A stretch of DNA of 64,000 bases. Source: Tetrapyrgos nigripes. Its lineage: Eukaryota; Basidiomycota; Agaricomycetes; Agaricales; Campanellaceae. The notes beneath the pieces were generated by a model. That model was given only the letters and a program-made list of their open reading frames with translations, searched no databases and was not told the DNA's origin. Location: the NCBI GenBank assembly GCA_013368315.1, contig JAACJM010000002.1, forward strand, positions 1,342,150-1,406,149, given 5' to 3'. Each line of letters begins with the position of its first letter. The first letter of the stretch is position 1. Positions 10,520 to 22,537 of the stretch are shown one piece after another. The translations under genes were made by a program, and so were the position numbers.

Positions 10520-11327
10520 GGTTGAGACGCGTAGAGTGGAAAGGAAAAAGAGGTGGTGGTCTGTCACTATCCGTTTCGAGGACGGGGTAGATAGTCAGGA
10601 TAAATGTGAAAATGTGAAAGGGGTCCGGCTTATTCAGCATCTGGCCGGGACCGCGTTTTCTTTCTAACCACGATGCCGTCCTCCAACGTCCCGCTCCCAC
10701 TTTTATCGCTTCTCCCGTCGTCGAGGGTCATATCTAGGACACCTCTCTTTCGGATTATCTAGGTAAATGGTAGTCTACACCTTTCTTCCTCGTCACGCAA
10801 TCGTCACGTCGCGTACCACTCTGTTTATTAGTATACGCGCAGCTCAAATTTAACTCGGACCACTTATTGCCGCCATCAGCCTAAATCGCATACACCTAGA
10901 TCTTCCTTCGGATGAGAGGTCAGAAGTTTGGTATGGTGATATACGAGGGATCTTTTGCTTTACAATATTTCCGAAATATATTTCGCGACCTCGAGTGATA
11001 CTGACTACCATATACGTCGTCAAGATACCAATGCCCAAAAAAACGAGCCATCATTCCTAGAACTTGGTGGATATGAGACCATTATCAGAGTCGAGGGCTG
11101 TAAGAGATGCTCACTAGAATAAAACACTTGGATTCAATCCAAATCAAATCCTTTTCCACTCAACATAGCGTTCCTGCCATGTGCATGAGTACAGAGACAT
11201 CTGTACAGCAATTAAACCACTGAAAACGATCTCAAGATGTTCGAAGACGCACCAAAGCATATCTCTCATCACCAATAAGCTTCTGAGGTAAAGATTTGTG
11301 AGGAGATCCCAGCATGGCGCCCAGTCG
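10520..11327. other. Intergenic: URC1-like promoter side and MYND gene 3' side
   Basis: No gene recognised. A minus-strand frame at 11144-11392 continues past the stop I chose for the MYND gene and could be an alternative last exon of that gene. Confidence 0.4.
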
Positions 11328-13673
11328 CTAAAGAAGTACCGAGGAATGATCAGCATTGAAGTCAGCCTATGAAAAACAAAGAAAGAATGCATACGTGAGG
11401 GACAATCTTGTTTTTCTCTCTCGCCTGAAGTCCTGCCGTCTTGCTTTCTGTTAACGCACCTTTATCTCGAAGGTAGCAATGAAAGTGTTTGGAGTTCTCG
11501 TTGCATATCTCGATATTACCTAGGATGACCATCATACCAGTAGGATCTGGTGATAGCTGTCCACGTCGGGAAAGGGCCAGTGGGGAGACCAGGTCCTGAT
11601 TTAATCCCAGTTGCTTCGTGTGAGTGCGTAGAAAGAAGATGGTGGGATATAGTTCATACCTGATACTGAGTTGCAAACATGTCTATCAGAGTAGCGCTGG
11701 CTGATTTGGACATCCCTTCAATGGTAGCACCTGGTGTGGTCAAAGCCCAGTTCATAAAGAGCCCGATTAGTGCAGCATGCTCGTTCACATCCTTGGACTT
11801 CAATAAAGGCCCCCATACTTCCAGGACACGCTTAACACCGACATATTCGGCATCAACGATGTTGGACACCTCAATTCTGTCAAAGGCGATGGTGCGAGGA
11901 ATGCCGGGAATAGATCCAGAACGAACACGACTAGCGAGATTGAGGGCATCGCAATTGACAACGGAGATATTGATTTTGAAGCTACGGAGACGATAGGCGA
12001 ATTTTAGCAGCTGATCTTTGAGATAGAAGTAAAGGCAGCCGATGAGATCCTCTCGCGTGGTACCATGGGCTTTCCCAGCTTCAAATATAGCGGGAACACT
12101 AACTCAGACAGTTAGAATACTATCGAAAGGTAAAGAGGACAAGACAACTTACTCCCATCCTTGATAAGGTGAAGCACTATCGTTCAAGTACAAGCGATGA
12201 TCCGGGCTAAAAAGCCATGGGTTGGGTACGTTGAGGTGAGCGCTACACCCTCCGAAAGGATAGACGATTCCAAATTCACGCCATTCTTGAAACGCGACTC
12301 GATGGGAGGGTTCCAGACCAAGGTAGTATCGGTGTCTGTAATCGACACGCTGAGGCGCCATCATGACGTTATGCAACGCGTTATTGGCGACGGCAGGAGT
12401 CAGCCTACTAATGGTGTTTGTGGCGATGGTAGTGAGCATCGTGCGGAGGGTTTCGTCGTCGAAAACAACGTTAAGCGAAGAATGGGATCCAAAAGATAAT
12501 AGGCGATGAGAAGACGTAGCCTTGGCACTGGGAAGGATACCGAGTTCCTGGTATAGTTTGAGAGATCTGATAGCCCAAGCGTCACCGGGAAGGAAGACAG
12601 AATACCAGAGATGCAGTGCAAGCTCTGCGGCATCCTCCTGGAGAGATGCGATAAGTGAGAATGCAGATCTACTACAAACGCGACTGGAACAGATACATAC
12701 GACATCGTCTCCAAGGCCAAGAATCGCGAGGACGAGGATGTTGCGACATACAACCATAGGATCGTGGTCGTTTATGAGAATGTTCATAGTTCCGTTGTAG
12801 TCATCTGGAAGTCCGTTAACCGTTTTGAGAACATTCCTAAGATCACCAGAGGCTGCAAGAGGCGCTTGAATGTCAGATAAGAAAACAAACAGTTGGCAGG
12901 AGAACGTACCGACAAACGCAAGGGAGAAATCACTCTGAACGGCTCTATGGTGACCTTCGTTATTTTCCAAGTTCAACACATCCAAAGCTGGCATATTCCC
13001 CCAACTGTGAATAAATCCATTAGTCCTACAACTCGAGAAAGATACCAGTGACTCCAACTCACAGACTACGGCACATGCCGAACATTTGCTGGCCTTCCCA
13101 GCCTTGCGCAGAGCTCGTCATCATGAAAACAGGTGAACGACGGTCTTGAACCCATTTCGGTCGCCATTCCTTGGATTTCAAGCTATGCTTGCAATCTATC
13201 GCAGTATATCTTCGGTTCAGAGAGATACAAGCTGAAGAAATAGATATTAACGTACCGCGTTTATGCGCTGCCCAATGAACCTTCTGACATTCCTGCGAGC
13301 AATAACTGACAAGACGACATCCGCTGCAGACTTTTGTGGCCTTGTTTCTACACTGGCGAGCTTTGGTAATGTCGTGATTAGCACATTCGAGTTGATCGAG
13401 ATGGGTTTGAGTTCGCCTTGTCGGTTCACCGAGTATAGAAGGCATGACTTGATCATGCTGGATACCATGTTTTTCCATCAGCTTAACGAATTCGAGTGCA
13501 TCTCTTTCGACTGGGTCCTGCTGGCAGTGACGAGTAGTGTTTCCGGAGCTGTTGAGAAAGACAGGATGCCGGTCCGAGGAAGATTGCAGATAAGACGTTG
13601 CAGCGGAAATCTTCTCCTCGTCTGTCGAGAGCTTGGCAAATACGGCCTCGAGTTGTTTGAGAGGGTTCGTCAT
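11328..13673 (-). CDS. MYND zinc-finger protein with DUF4470-type domain
   Basis: Eight exons splice in frame: 13256-13673, 13063-13195, 13004-12910, 12852-12701, 12637-12153, 12098-11660, 11595-11395 and 11366-11328, giving about 653 residues. The MYND finger spans the first intron. C-A-N-H-D, C-R-N-K-A, C-S-G-C, Y-C-S-Q-E-C-Q and H-W-A-A-H-K-R-D-C supply the Cys/His ligands. Downstream, W-G-N-M-P-A-L-D-V-L-N-L-E-N-N-E-G and N-I-L-I-N-D-H-D-P-M-V-V-C-R-N are the signature of DUF4470, a domain often paired with MYND fingers in basidiomycetes. MYND fingers bind proline-rich peptides, so a regulatory or scaffold role is likely, but no specific function is known. The last exon is the weak point: an acceptor 4 bases after the chosen stop would give a longer tail to about 11144. 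Confidence 0.85.
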
Positions 13674-14433
13674 GTGGGGTGGTAGTGGTGCGGGGAAGGA
13701 AGAATGGGCAAAGACGCCGAACAGGATACTTTTAGAGGGCGAAGGGATCGCAACGTAAGAAAAGCCTTTACGCCCAAAAGCACGGAACTAGAGTAAATAC
13801 AAGCCTCGAGGTTTCCCTTGTTCCAGCTAGAATTCTGTGCTTCGGTGTCAGAGTTAGACTTTAGTAGGTCACGAGCCCAAATATAGATAGATAGATAGTA
13901 GATAATACAAACAATGAGGGTGAGTTCTTTACACTCCGTTTCCCTTTGTGGCAATGAGATTATGTATCTCCTTTTGCAACGTCAGACCTCGTACTCGTCA
14001 TCCCTTCTAGTGTCATGATGAACTAAAAGCGTAGCACGGCTAGTACTTACCCTCTGACCTTTGTAGGTCCACAGCATTCTCAAGCCATCATCATTACGCA
14101 GTACAGAAATGAATTATCGGAGATGGAAATCGACCAGCATTCCTATCGCGTCGTGGTGGTTCGAGGAAACTGACCTTTGGGGTAAAGGCAAAGGCGTTCA
14201 AGACGAAGTTGAATCTGATCAAATGGAAGCCAGAGGAGTGAAGAGTGGTAGGAATTGAAGGTGTTTATATCTTACTACAAGTAGTAAAGTAGTAACGGAG
14301 GAGTAGAGGACTCGTCTAATCCATTGCAAATCCAATGCGTCGAGCTATGTACCTGTTACTACTATACTTCGAGATACGAATACATTCCTCATACTTGTTA
14401 CCTACAGCCCATAGCAAAACCTCGATGTACACC
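13674..14433. other. Intergenic with a short GATA microsatellite
   Basis: (GATA)n-like stretch at about 13884-13900. Bases 13919-13941 (TGAGTTCTTTACACTCCGTT) recur at 43924-43946, a short shared repeat. No gene recognised. Confidence 0.5.
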
Positions 14434-16688
14434 TTAATTATAAGTGCTCCTCTTTCGGAACATCACCTTTGCTGTTCTGTTTGGCATCATAGTTCGTCCG
14501 AAGCAGAAAGGTTTTGGAACAGTTTTGCTATCATGCTCGAGTTTGACATCATAGGTCAGCAAAGTATGAGCTATGAGAGTCTTGAGCTCGTTCACGGCAA
14601 AGAACCGTCCAGGACTAGAGGTAAAGATGCGGTATTTAAGGCACTGCTGTCTGACACTCTGATATGACACCCACCAAGCGTGACGGCCAGCACCGAAAAA
14701 CATGTACTCGGGATTTGGTGTGATCATTTGGTGCTTGATACTTTCGCCTTCCTGGGCCCTCATATCAGCGAAGCGGAACGGTTTGAATTCATAGGGATCT
14801 TCGTAGTAACGCTAAATTGAACCAACAAGGTCAGTATCAAATGAAAACCAAAAAATATGGTCTGACTTCGTCATGGTGCAAAGCAAAGGAAGCTATAGCG
14901 ACTCTGCTTCCAGCAGGAATGGTTGTACCGTCAGAGAATGTGAAATCCTTCAACACTTCTCGATCTATCGACACTAAAAGGAGCGTTACATAGTAACCTT
15001 TATGGAACTTCAAGATGTAGAGATAAAACTTACATGCATGACCTCCCGCAGATCTGACACACTCTTTCATGAAACTATCCATTCGTCGCAACTGACCCAT
15101 AGCAAGTTTACTCCAGCCGTGCTCGTTGAGTGACGCTTCTACTTCCTCACGCAGAACGGTGATCACCTCATCAGGTTGAATGGAAAGATAGTATAAGATG
15201 TGGGTGAACGCCTGAATTGTAAATCAGTTCCGGACACTTATATACAGATTGGAGGAATCCCTTACCATACTCTGTGAAAAAGGCCTCAGAAACAATGAAA
15301 TCCATTGCAGGGAAGAAGATCACATACCGTAGTATGTATCGCAGCCATGTTGATGTTGAGAATTCGCAGCGTCAGATCTCGCACAGTACGCAAGTCACCT
15401 TGAGGATTCTCATCCAGTAACCATGAAAGGAGATCGTTCTGGAGATACAAATTAAGGGCCATGGACATCTTCTAGATAGACGAGCTATTTACCGGTCTTC
15501 CAGCCCAGTTTTTGCCATATTGATCATCTTGATCCAACCTTTCTTGAATCATAGGTTCAAGATGTCGGCGAGCTTGCCTCACCGCCTTGGAAATAGGTGT
15601 CAAAAGATTGCCAGCAATGCTATGAATCAATCATGAGCTCATCCAAGTTAGAAAACAGACCTGATATAACAACTCACGGCTTCAACAGGTCCGGAAATAG
15701 ATTGATGATTCTTGCAGCCTTAAAAACATCAACGGTGAACTCAATGTTGAGCCTCTATTCAGTATCGTCAGCAGTGTTGACACACACGACGAGTCTAGAG
15801 ACCAACCATATAATCTGATTCTCGACCTTGTCAGAATCAGCATCGAGACTTCCATAAAACGAAAAGGAAGACAAACATAAAGGCAGATCAACAAAAAGCC
15901 TATTGGTTGTTCTACAAACAATTCTCATGACTGTGCTCAACGCGGGTACGGTGACCCAGTCTGCAGTATACGGTGAACACCGTATATCAGGTGTAACGAC
16001 ATGAGAAAGCTCACCATTCTTGATTGGGATTTCTTCACTAAAAGCGTTGACAATCTCGTCGCGAACGTCTCCAAATCTATGCGATATGTTTCTCGTCAGA
16101 GAGGTTCTGACAACGCCCAAGTGATAATTATTAAGACGAGTCTCTTTGCCAATGGTATAGTCCGTTTGGATGGTCTAGAACAGCGTACAAGGTTCAGATC
16201 AGGGCTGCAGCAAGTAGTGGGAGCGGACAAACGGTTGCTATGGCATCGTCAAACGATAGGTAGTCGTCACCTGCTTTCCTGAAGTCGTTGATCATATCCG
16301 GGCCAGTAATCACTACCAGCCATTGGTCTGGCATACGGACTTTGAAGGCTCGTCCTTGATACTAGTATTCATAGACTCAATGGAGTTGGCGACTTCATAC
16401 AATCGAGACTCACCTTGTTGTAGCCTTCCTGAGCCATTTCGTATGCGTGTTTGATAAAGTGAACACCGCCATAATAAGAGCTGAAGAAGCCTTTGGGTCC
16501 AACGGTTGGAACATGTCTCAACTACCCATAAAAAGAGAGAGGGGGAGTGGTTGAGCTCCTATAAGTCGATGCACACTATATAGGCGGCTCACCTTCCAAG
16601 TCGTCAACTGGGCACGAATCACTTTGGAGATGATGATGGCTGCTCCAAAGGTCGCAGCCAGGTAGAGGAAACTCTTCAACTCAGACAT
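14434..16688 (-). CDS. Cytochrome P450 monooxygenase, multi-exon, apparently intact
   Basis: The start at 16688 gives a short polar stretch and a membrane anchor (about residues 5-21), then exons 16593-16688, 16414-16521, 16233-16361, 16015-16174 and many smaller ones down to the stop at 14434-14436. Family marks in order: T-I-Q-T-D-Y-T-I-G, a substrate-region block Y-M-R-L-N-I-E-F-T, an I-helix version A-A-I-H-T-T, the ExxR helix (M-K-E-C-V-R), the F-K-P-F-R-F segment, and the haem loop F-G-A-G-R-H-A-C-P-G-R-F-F. An intron splits the codon of the haem-ligand Cys, so an unspliced reading hides the motif. The protein should sit on the ER membrane and oxidise a hydrophobic substrate with a P450 reductase. 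It resembles the basidiomycete group often annotated as ent-kaurene-oxidase-like; the CYP family number cannot be assigned by eye. Confidence 0.88.
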
Positions 16689-17534
16689 AGTTGCTGCCAG
16701 ACGATGGGGCCTTCTTATGTAGTCTCCCCTATGGACCCTTGGCGCGGTACCCTCGCTTGCTTATGTCGTCCACAGGCAGTCATCATAGTCATGAGGATTG
16801 CCGCCTTGATCGCTCATAGTCATACACAGATTTGTCCAATCCGTACCCTGTTCTCACCGAGGTTGGTGTCCTATTCAGTTGAGATGCCGAATACCGGCCA
16901 TGGTCGGTAAGACTCGTGTAATAGGTTTCTTTCATCTCATTTACATAGTACTACTGCAATATACCTACTGTCTATTTATCTCCTAGTCTATTCCTGAGCT
17001 GCAGAGGTCAGACCTGCATATCTGACGGAGCGAATAGGGTTTGAGCTTTGATTCAAATCGGAATCAGCCTGAGGATTCATCCACACGTCCATATCATCCC
17101 CAACATTAGCTGAGGTGAACTTTCCAAGTCAAAAAGGCTTTCAACAAGCGCCACGATATTGATGGTGCCTGGTTGTCACATTTGATACAATATAATCCAT
17201 ATGAATAGATAAAAAGGTGTGCATTGGCAAAGACCACGAAGTACAATCATAATGGCTAGCTACACTATCTGCAAGAAATATCATACGACTATATAACGTT
17301 GATTGATAAGATGCAGCGGCGGGTTTCAAACTACAACCAGACTCTCTGTGGCAGATCAACAAAATATACTTAGCTCTGACCATGATGAGCCCGTAAGCTG
17401 ACAACGCCAATCGTCAGAGCTTCAACGGCTACATCTTTTTATTTCGTCTGGATGGTTTCTAGGTCGATAATAATAATAGGGAGATTTTGATTCGAGTAAA
17501 AGGCAAGACAAGCTTCATAGGTACATAGGTGGAG
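16689..17534. other. Intergenic, no gene recognised
   Basis: Upstream of the P450 start and downstream of the DUF6534-type gene stop, both on the minus strand. A minus-strand frame at 17141-17410 lacks a recognisable domain. Confidence 0.4.
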
Positions 17535-19791
17535 TCAGCGGCGTAAATATATATGCTCGATAGCCCGACGTTGTTCTCGAGTCATATTCACCTCCAACGC
17601 CGAGTGTTCCACAGGCTGCTTTATCAAGACGATGCAATAGGCAAATGTCAACAGCCTGCAGCTCAACGCGTATGAACAGCTCCATGTACTCACCTGGGAG
17701 TGCAACGGATCCAGAGAACTGTTACGGTTGAACAAGGGCAAGCCTACTTCATTTATTGTCTTTCTAGGACTATCTCCATCCTCAGTCGGAGTAATATCAT
17801 CCGACACCGATCTGTTCGCGTCCGTGGCGGTGGTGGTGTTATGACGATGATTTGTGCTTGAAATCAAACGAGTAGGAAGGGTCTCGAGGGTATGCAAGCT
17901 GTAATGATTTTCGGGCCTATTCCCATTGGTACGATTGGCGAGGTCTTCGAAGTGATACGGAGCGTTAACCCTGCATTCCGCGTTAGAGTGTACAGCAGAG
18001 TGTGAATGAAAGGGTTATAGGTAGAGGTAAAGGAATGGGAAACTTACATCGCAAGAAATGACACAGCATAAAATTCAGTCGAGAAATTTCTTAATGCTTG
18101 ATAGATTAGGTTGTATTTCATGAGGAGAAACTGTACAAAAATCATGAGGTAAATGATTGAGCAAGGTCATTATTTTATATGACGTACTGTTATAATACAC
18201 GAGACGGAAAAGACACTGAAGAAATTTTATTTCTTCAATCAGCATTTGTTGCAGGTAACAGAGGTCAAGATTAACTACCTAGCCAATAGTCCAGTGTTAA
18301 TCATATAGGATGCTAGAGCCAGCAAATTGGAGTCTGTCCTGGTAAATAAAATAAGTTATAACATATATATAGACCCATGAGAAGGCAGGAAGAAGAGAAA
18401 ATACTTACCAGCCAAATACTCTACTTGATCTTCTCAGAGCATAAAATAATGCCACAGTGAGGCAAAAATCAATGGCGGATGTATCAATGAATCCAAAGAG
18501 GACTACTCCTTCGAATACTGGCTCCAACTGGGCATTTTAGTAAATAATTAGTTGCCCTATAATTGAACCGGGATATGACAGCCACTCGCCTTTCCGGGGT
18601 GTTCTTGTGGATGGAGAAAGTCTGTAAGAGACTCAGTGTTGGATCCTCTAGAGGCGGGTGCTCAAGTTAGTCCAAGACGAAAAGATGCATAGTCTTGAGA
18701 ATGCCGCGTACATTGATATGCAAATCGCTGTTCAATCCAGTAGGAGATGATGATCAGCGTTGACACGAATAAAGCAAGACTCAAGTTTGCAAATCTCTCA
18801 CAAAGATTCGCAACTGCGAAACAACCAGAGTCAGATTGTCTGATTGCACTTTAGAAGAAAAAAATGTCAAGGCGTACTCACCAAAGCTCATGAACATCAT
18901 CAGGACCTACATAACAAAAGGAAGGACGCCAGAAGCAGTCAGAAAAAAGTACGTTGTATGCATTGCTGAGTGAATGCATACCAAGGTAGAAAGTATTGCT
19001 AGGCGAAACTTGTTGCGTCTTGGGAATACTACCGCGTTGCATGAGGTCAAGCTGTTTGGGAGTATATCTAGGGACGTACTTTGACGCAGACGCAGGAAAT
19101 AAAATCTGCGTGACGGTGAATAGTGCTTTGGAGAGCTAACCGGCGAGACAACTCACAACTGAGTCAAATTTGACAAGAGCAACTATAAATCATTAATCAT
19201 CGGTCAGTAGAGCCTGCCAGTGGGTAGTAGGTAAGAGTTTTTACCCACTTGGGCAACGATGTTAGCCTATCCATTCGAAATTCGATCAGAATATACTGTA
19301 TAGAATGAGAAAGGAGTTACTCACAGTATAAGAACCAACCAAAGGCCCTTCTAGATCTCCACGAGTCGTTACGAGGTAATGATACGTCAGATGGGAGGTT
19401 GTTAAGACGTGAATGACACTGAGGAGCCTGGTATCCTCCGGCCACAATCAGCAATCGTTGATGATCATGATGATGTAGTTGATACTCACCACACTAAGAA
19501 TACCTAGCCATCATGATGGCGGCCCAGACAGTTGGGAAACAGCTGCCACAAGATGTAATCTTGTAATACTTACAGCGATTTTATTCCAATAGAAGATATA
19601 CTTATTCGTCTTGAAGAATATGATAGTTTGGATGGTTCCTATGCCAAATAAACTGCCTGGAATCAAGATCCAGCAAAGCCCCGAGGGATGCTCAATACTC
19701 ACAATATCACAAAACGCTCTGCAACTTGGATAGACCCAATTGAGAGGTTCAAGGGAGGAAGCTGCTGCTGTGCGTTGGATGATGAATTCAT
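17535..19791 (-). CDS. DUF6534-type seven-helix membrane protein
   Basis: The likely start at 19791 opens with M-N-S-S-S-N-A-Q and a short soluble N-terminus. At least ten small exons then encode hydrophobic helices: G-S-L-F-G-I-G-T-I-Q-T-I-I-F-F, V-I-H-V-L-T-T-S-H-L, L-A-L-F-V-S-T-L-I-I-I-S-Y-W, and I-D-F-C-L-T-V-A-L-F-Y-A-L-R-R. The segment R-T-D-S-N-L-L-A-L-A-S-Y-M-I-N-T-G-L-L-A (18298-18333 region, minus strand) is the characteristic motif of the basidiomycete DUF6534 family. It is followed by a last helix ending F-Y-A-V-S-F-L-A-M and a cytosolic Ser/Thr-rich tail with a final exon ending I-E-H-I-Y-L-R-R. The family is expanded in mushrooms and has no proven function. Exact exon borders in 18.6-19.4 kb are uncertain. 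A TATA-like TATTTAAAAG lies on the minus strand near 19920. Confidence 0.75.
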
Positions 19792-20783
19792 GGCACTGCA
19801 ACTTGGGCGAGAGTGTCGGTGTCGGCCTACCAAATGCGAATGCGAATGTGAGGGTAAAGGAACAAAGGGACGAGGAGAAGCATAAGATCAGCCTCGAGTG
19901 ATAAGACGGATGCTGGGCTTTTAAATAGTACCGACACTGATCCCATCCATAGATGTCCGTTCCCAGCACATATAAAATGCTTGATTCGTCAATCACATCA
20001 ACGTCTCAGCTGGGAGATCCGATTGCAATTGCTGCGCATCAGCTGAGTGGATACCGGATATGTTTGAACGCAATCAATCATTGGATCAAGAGTTCCCGAA
20101 GTACATGGAATTACCTATGTACATCCGCATACCGGATGCAATGGTTCCTTTCAGCTTGAACATAGACATACGAGTAGACCTCTTTCTATTCTGTAAAATA
20201 GATGATAAAGAGGTACAAAGTACGAGATGGAGGTACGAGAGAAGAAGAAAAGCTAAGTAAAAGTAAATATGATAAAGATAAGATAAGCCAAAAAAAGTAG
20301 GACCGAATCCTTACATAGGAGGTTATAAGACCAAGACGAAGGAGACGACAGAGTCTTGAGGACCCAGTCTTACCGAATGCCTGTTGTAGCTCGCAGCGTG
20401 CAAAGCGAGTTGCGTGCTGCTGGCTGAAAGAGGCACTGATCTCTGACAGGACAGTTTGTAGTTGCCTCGTACTGGTTTCAACTATTCTTGAGTTCATAGC
20501 ATGAGGGCTGTGGAAGTTTCGGGGCCAATGATACTGATCATCATAGTCATTGGAAAAGGGCGCTTCATCCACTAACATTGGGTAGGGGCTCCCAATCATG
20601 GAGCATAAGTTGGTTTCGAGTGTCATTTAGCATAGGGGCATGTTCATATACACATGCAGTTACAGACCATGATATAAAACAAAAGGGAAAAGAAGAAGGA
20701 TTAGACGGACTACGAAAGTCAGTTACAAGAACAGAAAGACAAGCAACAGCGACCACTTGCGTGATGAGTCACATAGACATGGC
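19792..20783. other. Intergenic or unrecognised gene
   Basis: A minus-strand frame from 20626 ends in a plausible donor (A-F-G then GTAAGA near 20380) and could be an exon of an unknown gene, but no domain or clear partner exon is seen. Confidence 0.3.
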
Positions 20784-21086
20784 TTAGGCTCCGAAACCAT
20801 CAAGGGTACGACCAGACCTCTTCAGCGCGTACACGACATCCAGGGCAGTGACAGTTCTGCTGATCAAGAGCGATACATGTACATCAGGTTCATGAGAGAA
20901 AGAGGGTGATGATGGGCGACACACCGGTTAGCATGTTCAGCGTAGGTGACCGAGTCGTATCTCCAGGAAAATCTTGAGGACACTGCGAGTTTCATCGTAA
21001 ATGACACCTTCACTACGATTTGCGATCTATACTGCACGTCCAAAGCTCTTGGAGTACTCGCCTCCACTCATGCTCTCGGTTGAAAA
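20784..21086 (-). pseudogene. Histone H4 pseudogene
   Basis: Minus-strand reading from 20865 to the stop at 20784-20786 gives T-V-T-A-L-D-V-V-Y-A-L-K-R-S-G-R-T-L then D-G-F-G-A. This is the H4 C-terminus (normally ending LYGFGG). Upstream, beyond an intron-like gap, other frames give D-S-V-T-Y-A-E-H-A and Y-D-E-T-R-S-V-L-K-I-F-L-E, both highly conserved H4 segments. They are separated by a deletion and frame shift where H4 has E-N-V-I-R-D-S. A possible start (M-S-G-G) lies near 21086, with most of the N-terminal tail and helix 1 missing. H4 is nearly invariant, so these losses mean a non-functional copy. Confidence 0.8.
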
Positions 21087-21089
21087 CCT

Positions 21090-22280
21090 CCTGTCCCACC
21101 TTGGTACCATTATACCTATCCCTTCTATCCGAGTACATACATTGCGAATGCTGATCCTAGCCTCGAAAATGATACGAGTCATGAAAAGACGAGAACGAGC
21201 AGAGACAGAGAGGAAAACGTGTTGGATATATAGGACGATCTCCATGATGGCATACTTGAGTGCTCAGGGTTTTGCCGTTCAAACGAGCCGACGTGACTTC
21301 AAAGACCTAGGAAAGGAAAGAGAAGGCAGGGAATTAGGCTACATATCGTATCGTACTTTAGGAAGGAATGGGTACTGTGCAATGGGAGAGACTAAAACAA
21401 GGATTCAAAGAATGGTGAAGAACGGGAACACTGTTAAAGGGAAAGAAGAAAAAAGGGAAGAAGAGTACACGTACATTCACCAGTATCTACCTCAACTTTC
21501 TGACTTTCGAGTCCGAGTCCTATTCCTTTTCCTGCTCCCAGTTACCTATGATACCGAGAGAAACAGATCAGTTAGCGTTTTTCGTACAGGCAGAGCCAAC
21601 CCACCTCGCTGACGGGACGTATACCAAGAACGAGAGTCAAGTCCAAGTGCGACGGGAATATCGAGAACCAGACCGAGACGAACAACGGATGGATATGGTG
21701 ATCGTGGTCGATGACGGTGACGATGACGTAGCAAGGGATGAAGACTCGTCCTTGAGCAAATGCTTGCAATCGTAGGCTCAGACATCCCAGTAACTTTCTG
21801 ATGGATAGCTCGGGAAGGAATGGAATCGTTGAGTATACAACGAGCTTGAAGTTGAGGATGAGGATGAGGCTAAAAGGAAGTATACACGTACATTCCTGAA
21901 TCCTGGCATCAACACCCACCCCAACGCTCCTCCGGAACCTAATCCATAAAAAGACCTAGAACAACGGAGAACTCGGGAAGAGCAAGCTTTAGGGTAGATT
22001 AGATTGGGGTTCTTTATAGATGTAGAAGTAAACATAAACTAACGCGAAAACCTGAGTGAGTTGAACCCACGCTGACGAGAACCTCAACAACGAGACCGGC
22101 AACCCCAGTGAGACCCCAGGAACGCCCAGGAACGAGACCGAGAGACCGAGACTGAGACGTGATGCCATGATGGTAGTGGTGACACGGTGGAGAATGAACG
22201 GAATCATCACCATGAGTCCCATAGAGTGACAGTGGAAAGGAACAGGAACAGCGTGTATACAGCGAGGTTGATGTCGACGG
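21090..22280. other. No recognised gene upstream of the H4 pseudogene
   Basis: Several overlapping open frames on both strands have no recognisable domain. A repetitive GAGACC/AGGAACG stretch lies at 22095-22160. Confidence 0.4.
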
Positions 22281-22424
22281 TGGAGTAGGGTGAGAGGGGA
22301 GGTCTAGGCCCTATAGTCACGTGATCGCATAGTATACAGCCTGGATGTACGCCGTAGCTAGCTCTTCACGACGATACACTACGTTTGGCTTTGGCATAGC
22401 GATAGCCAGCCTCGGCCTACTCCA
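22281..22424 (+). repeat. 5' terminal repeat (LTR, 144 bp) of the gag-only element
   Basis: Starts TGGAGTAGGG and ends GGCCTACTCCA, so the ends are 9-bp inverted repeats (TGGAGTAGG / CCTACTCCA). It matches 23734-23877 base for base as far as I can read. Confidence 0.9.
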
Positions 22425-22537
22425 TTCTGGTGACGAGAGTGCGATTCTCACCACACGCACCTTTCGGATATCTTTTCCTTGGTTATTTCCTTGTTCTTCG
22501 GGCTTCTTGTCTTCTTTTTGCTGCCACGTCACACGTA

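Noticed and set aside
11144..11327. Extended last exon of the MYND gene
   Set aside because: Possible with an alternative acceptor, but it needs to skip a nearer good acceptor; kept as an uncertainty rather than a feature.
20186..20626. A 146-residue minus-strand frame as a gene
   Set aside because: Only its first half looks coding and no partner exon or family could be found; noted under the intergenic entry.
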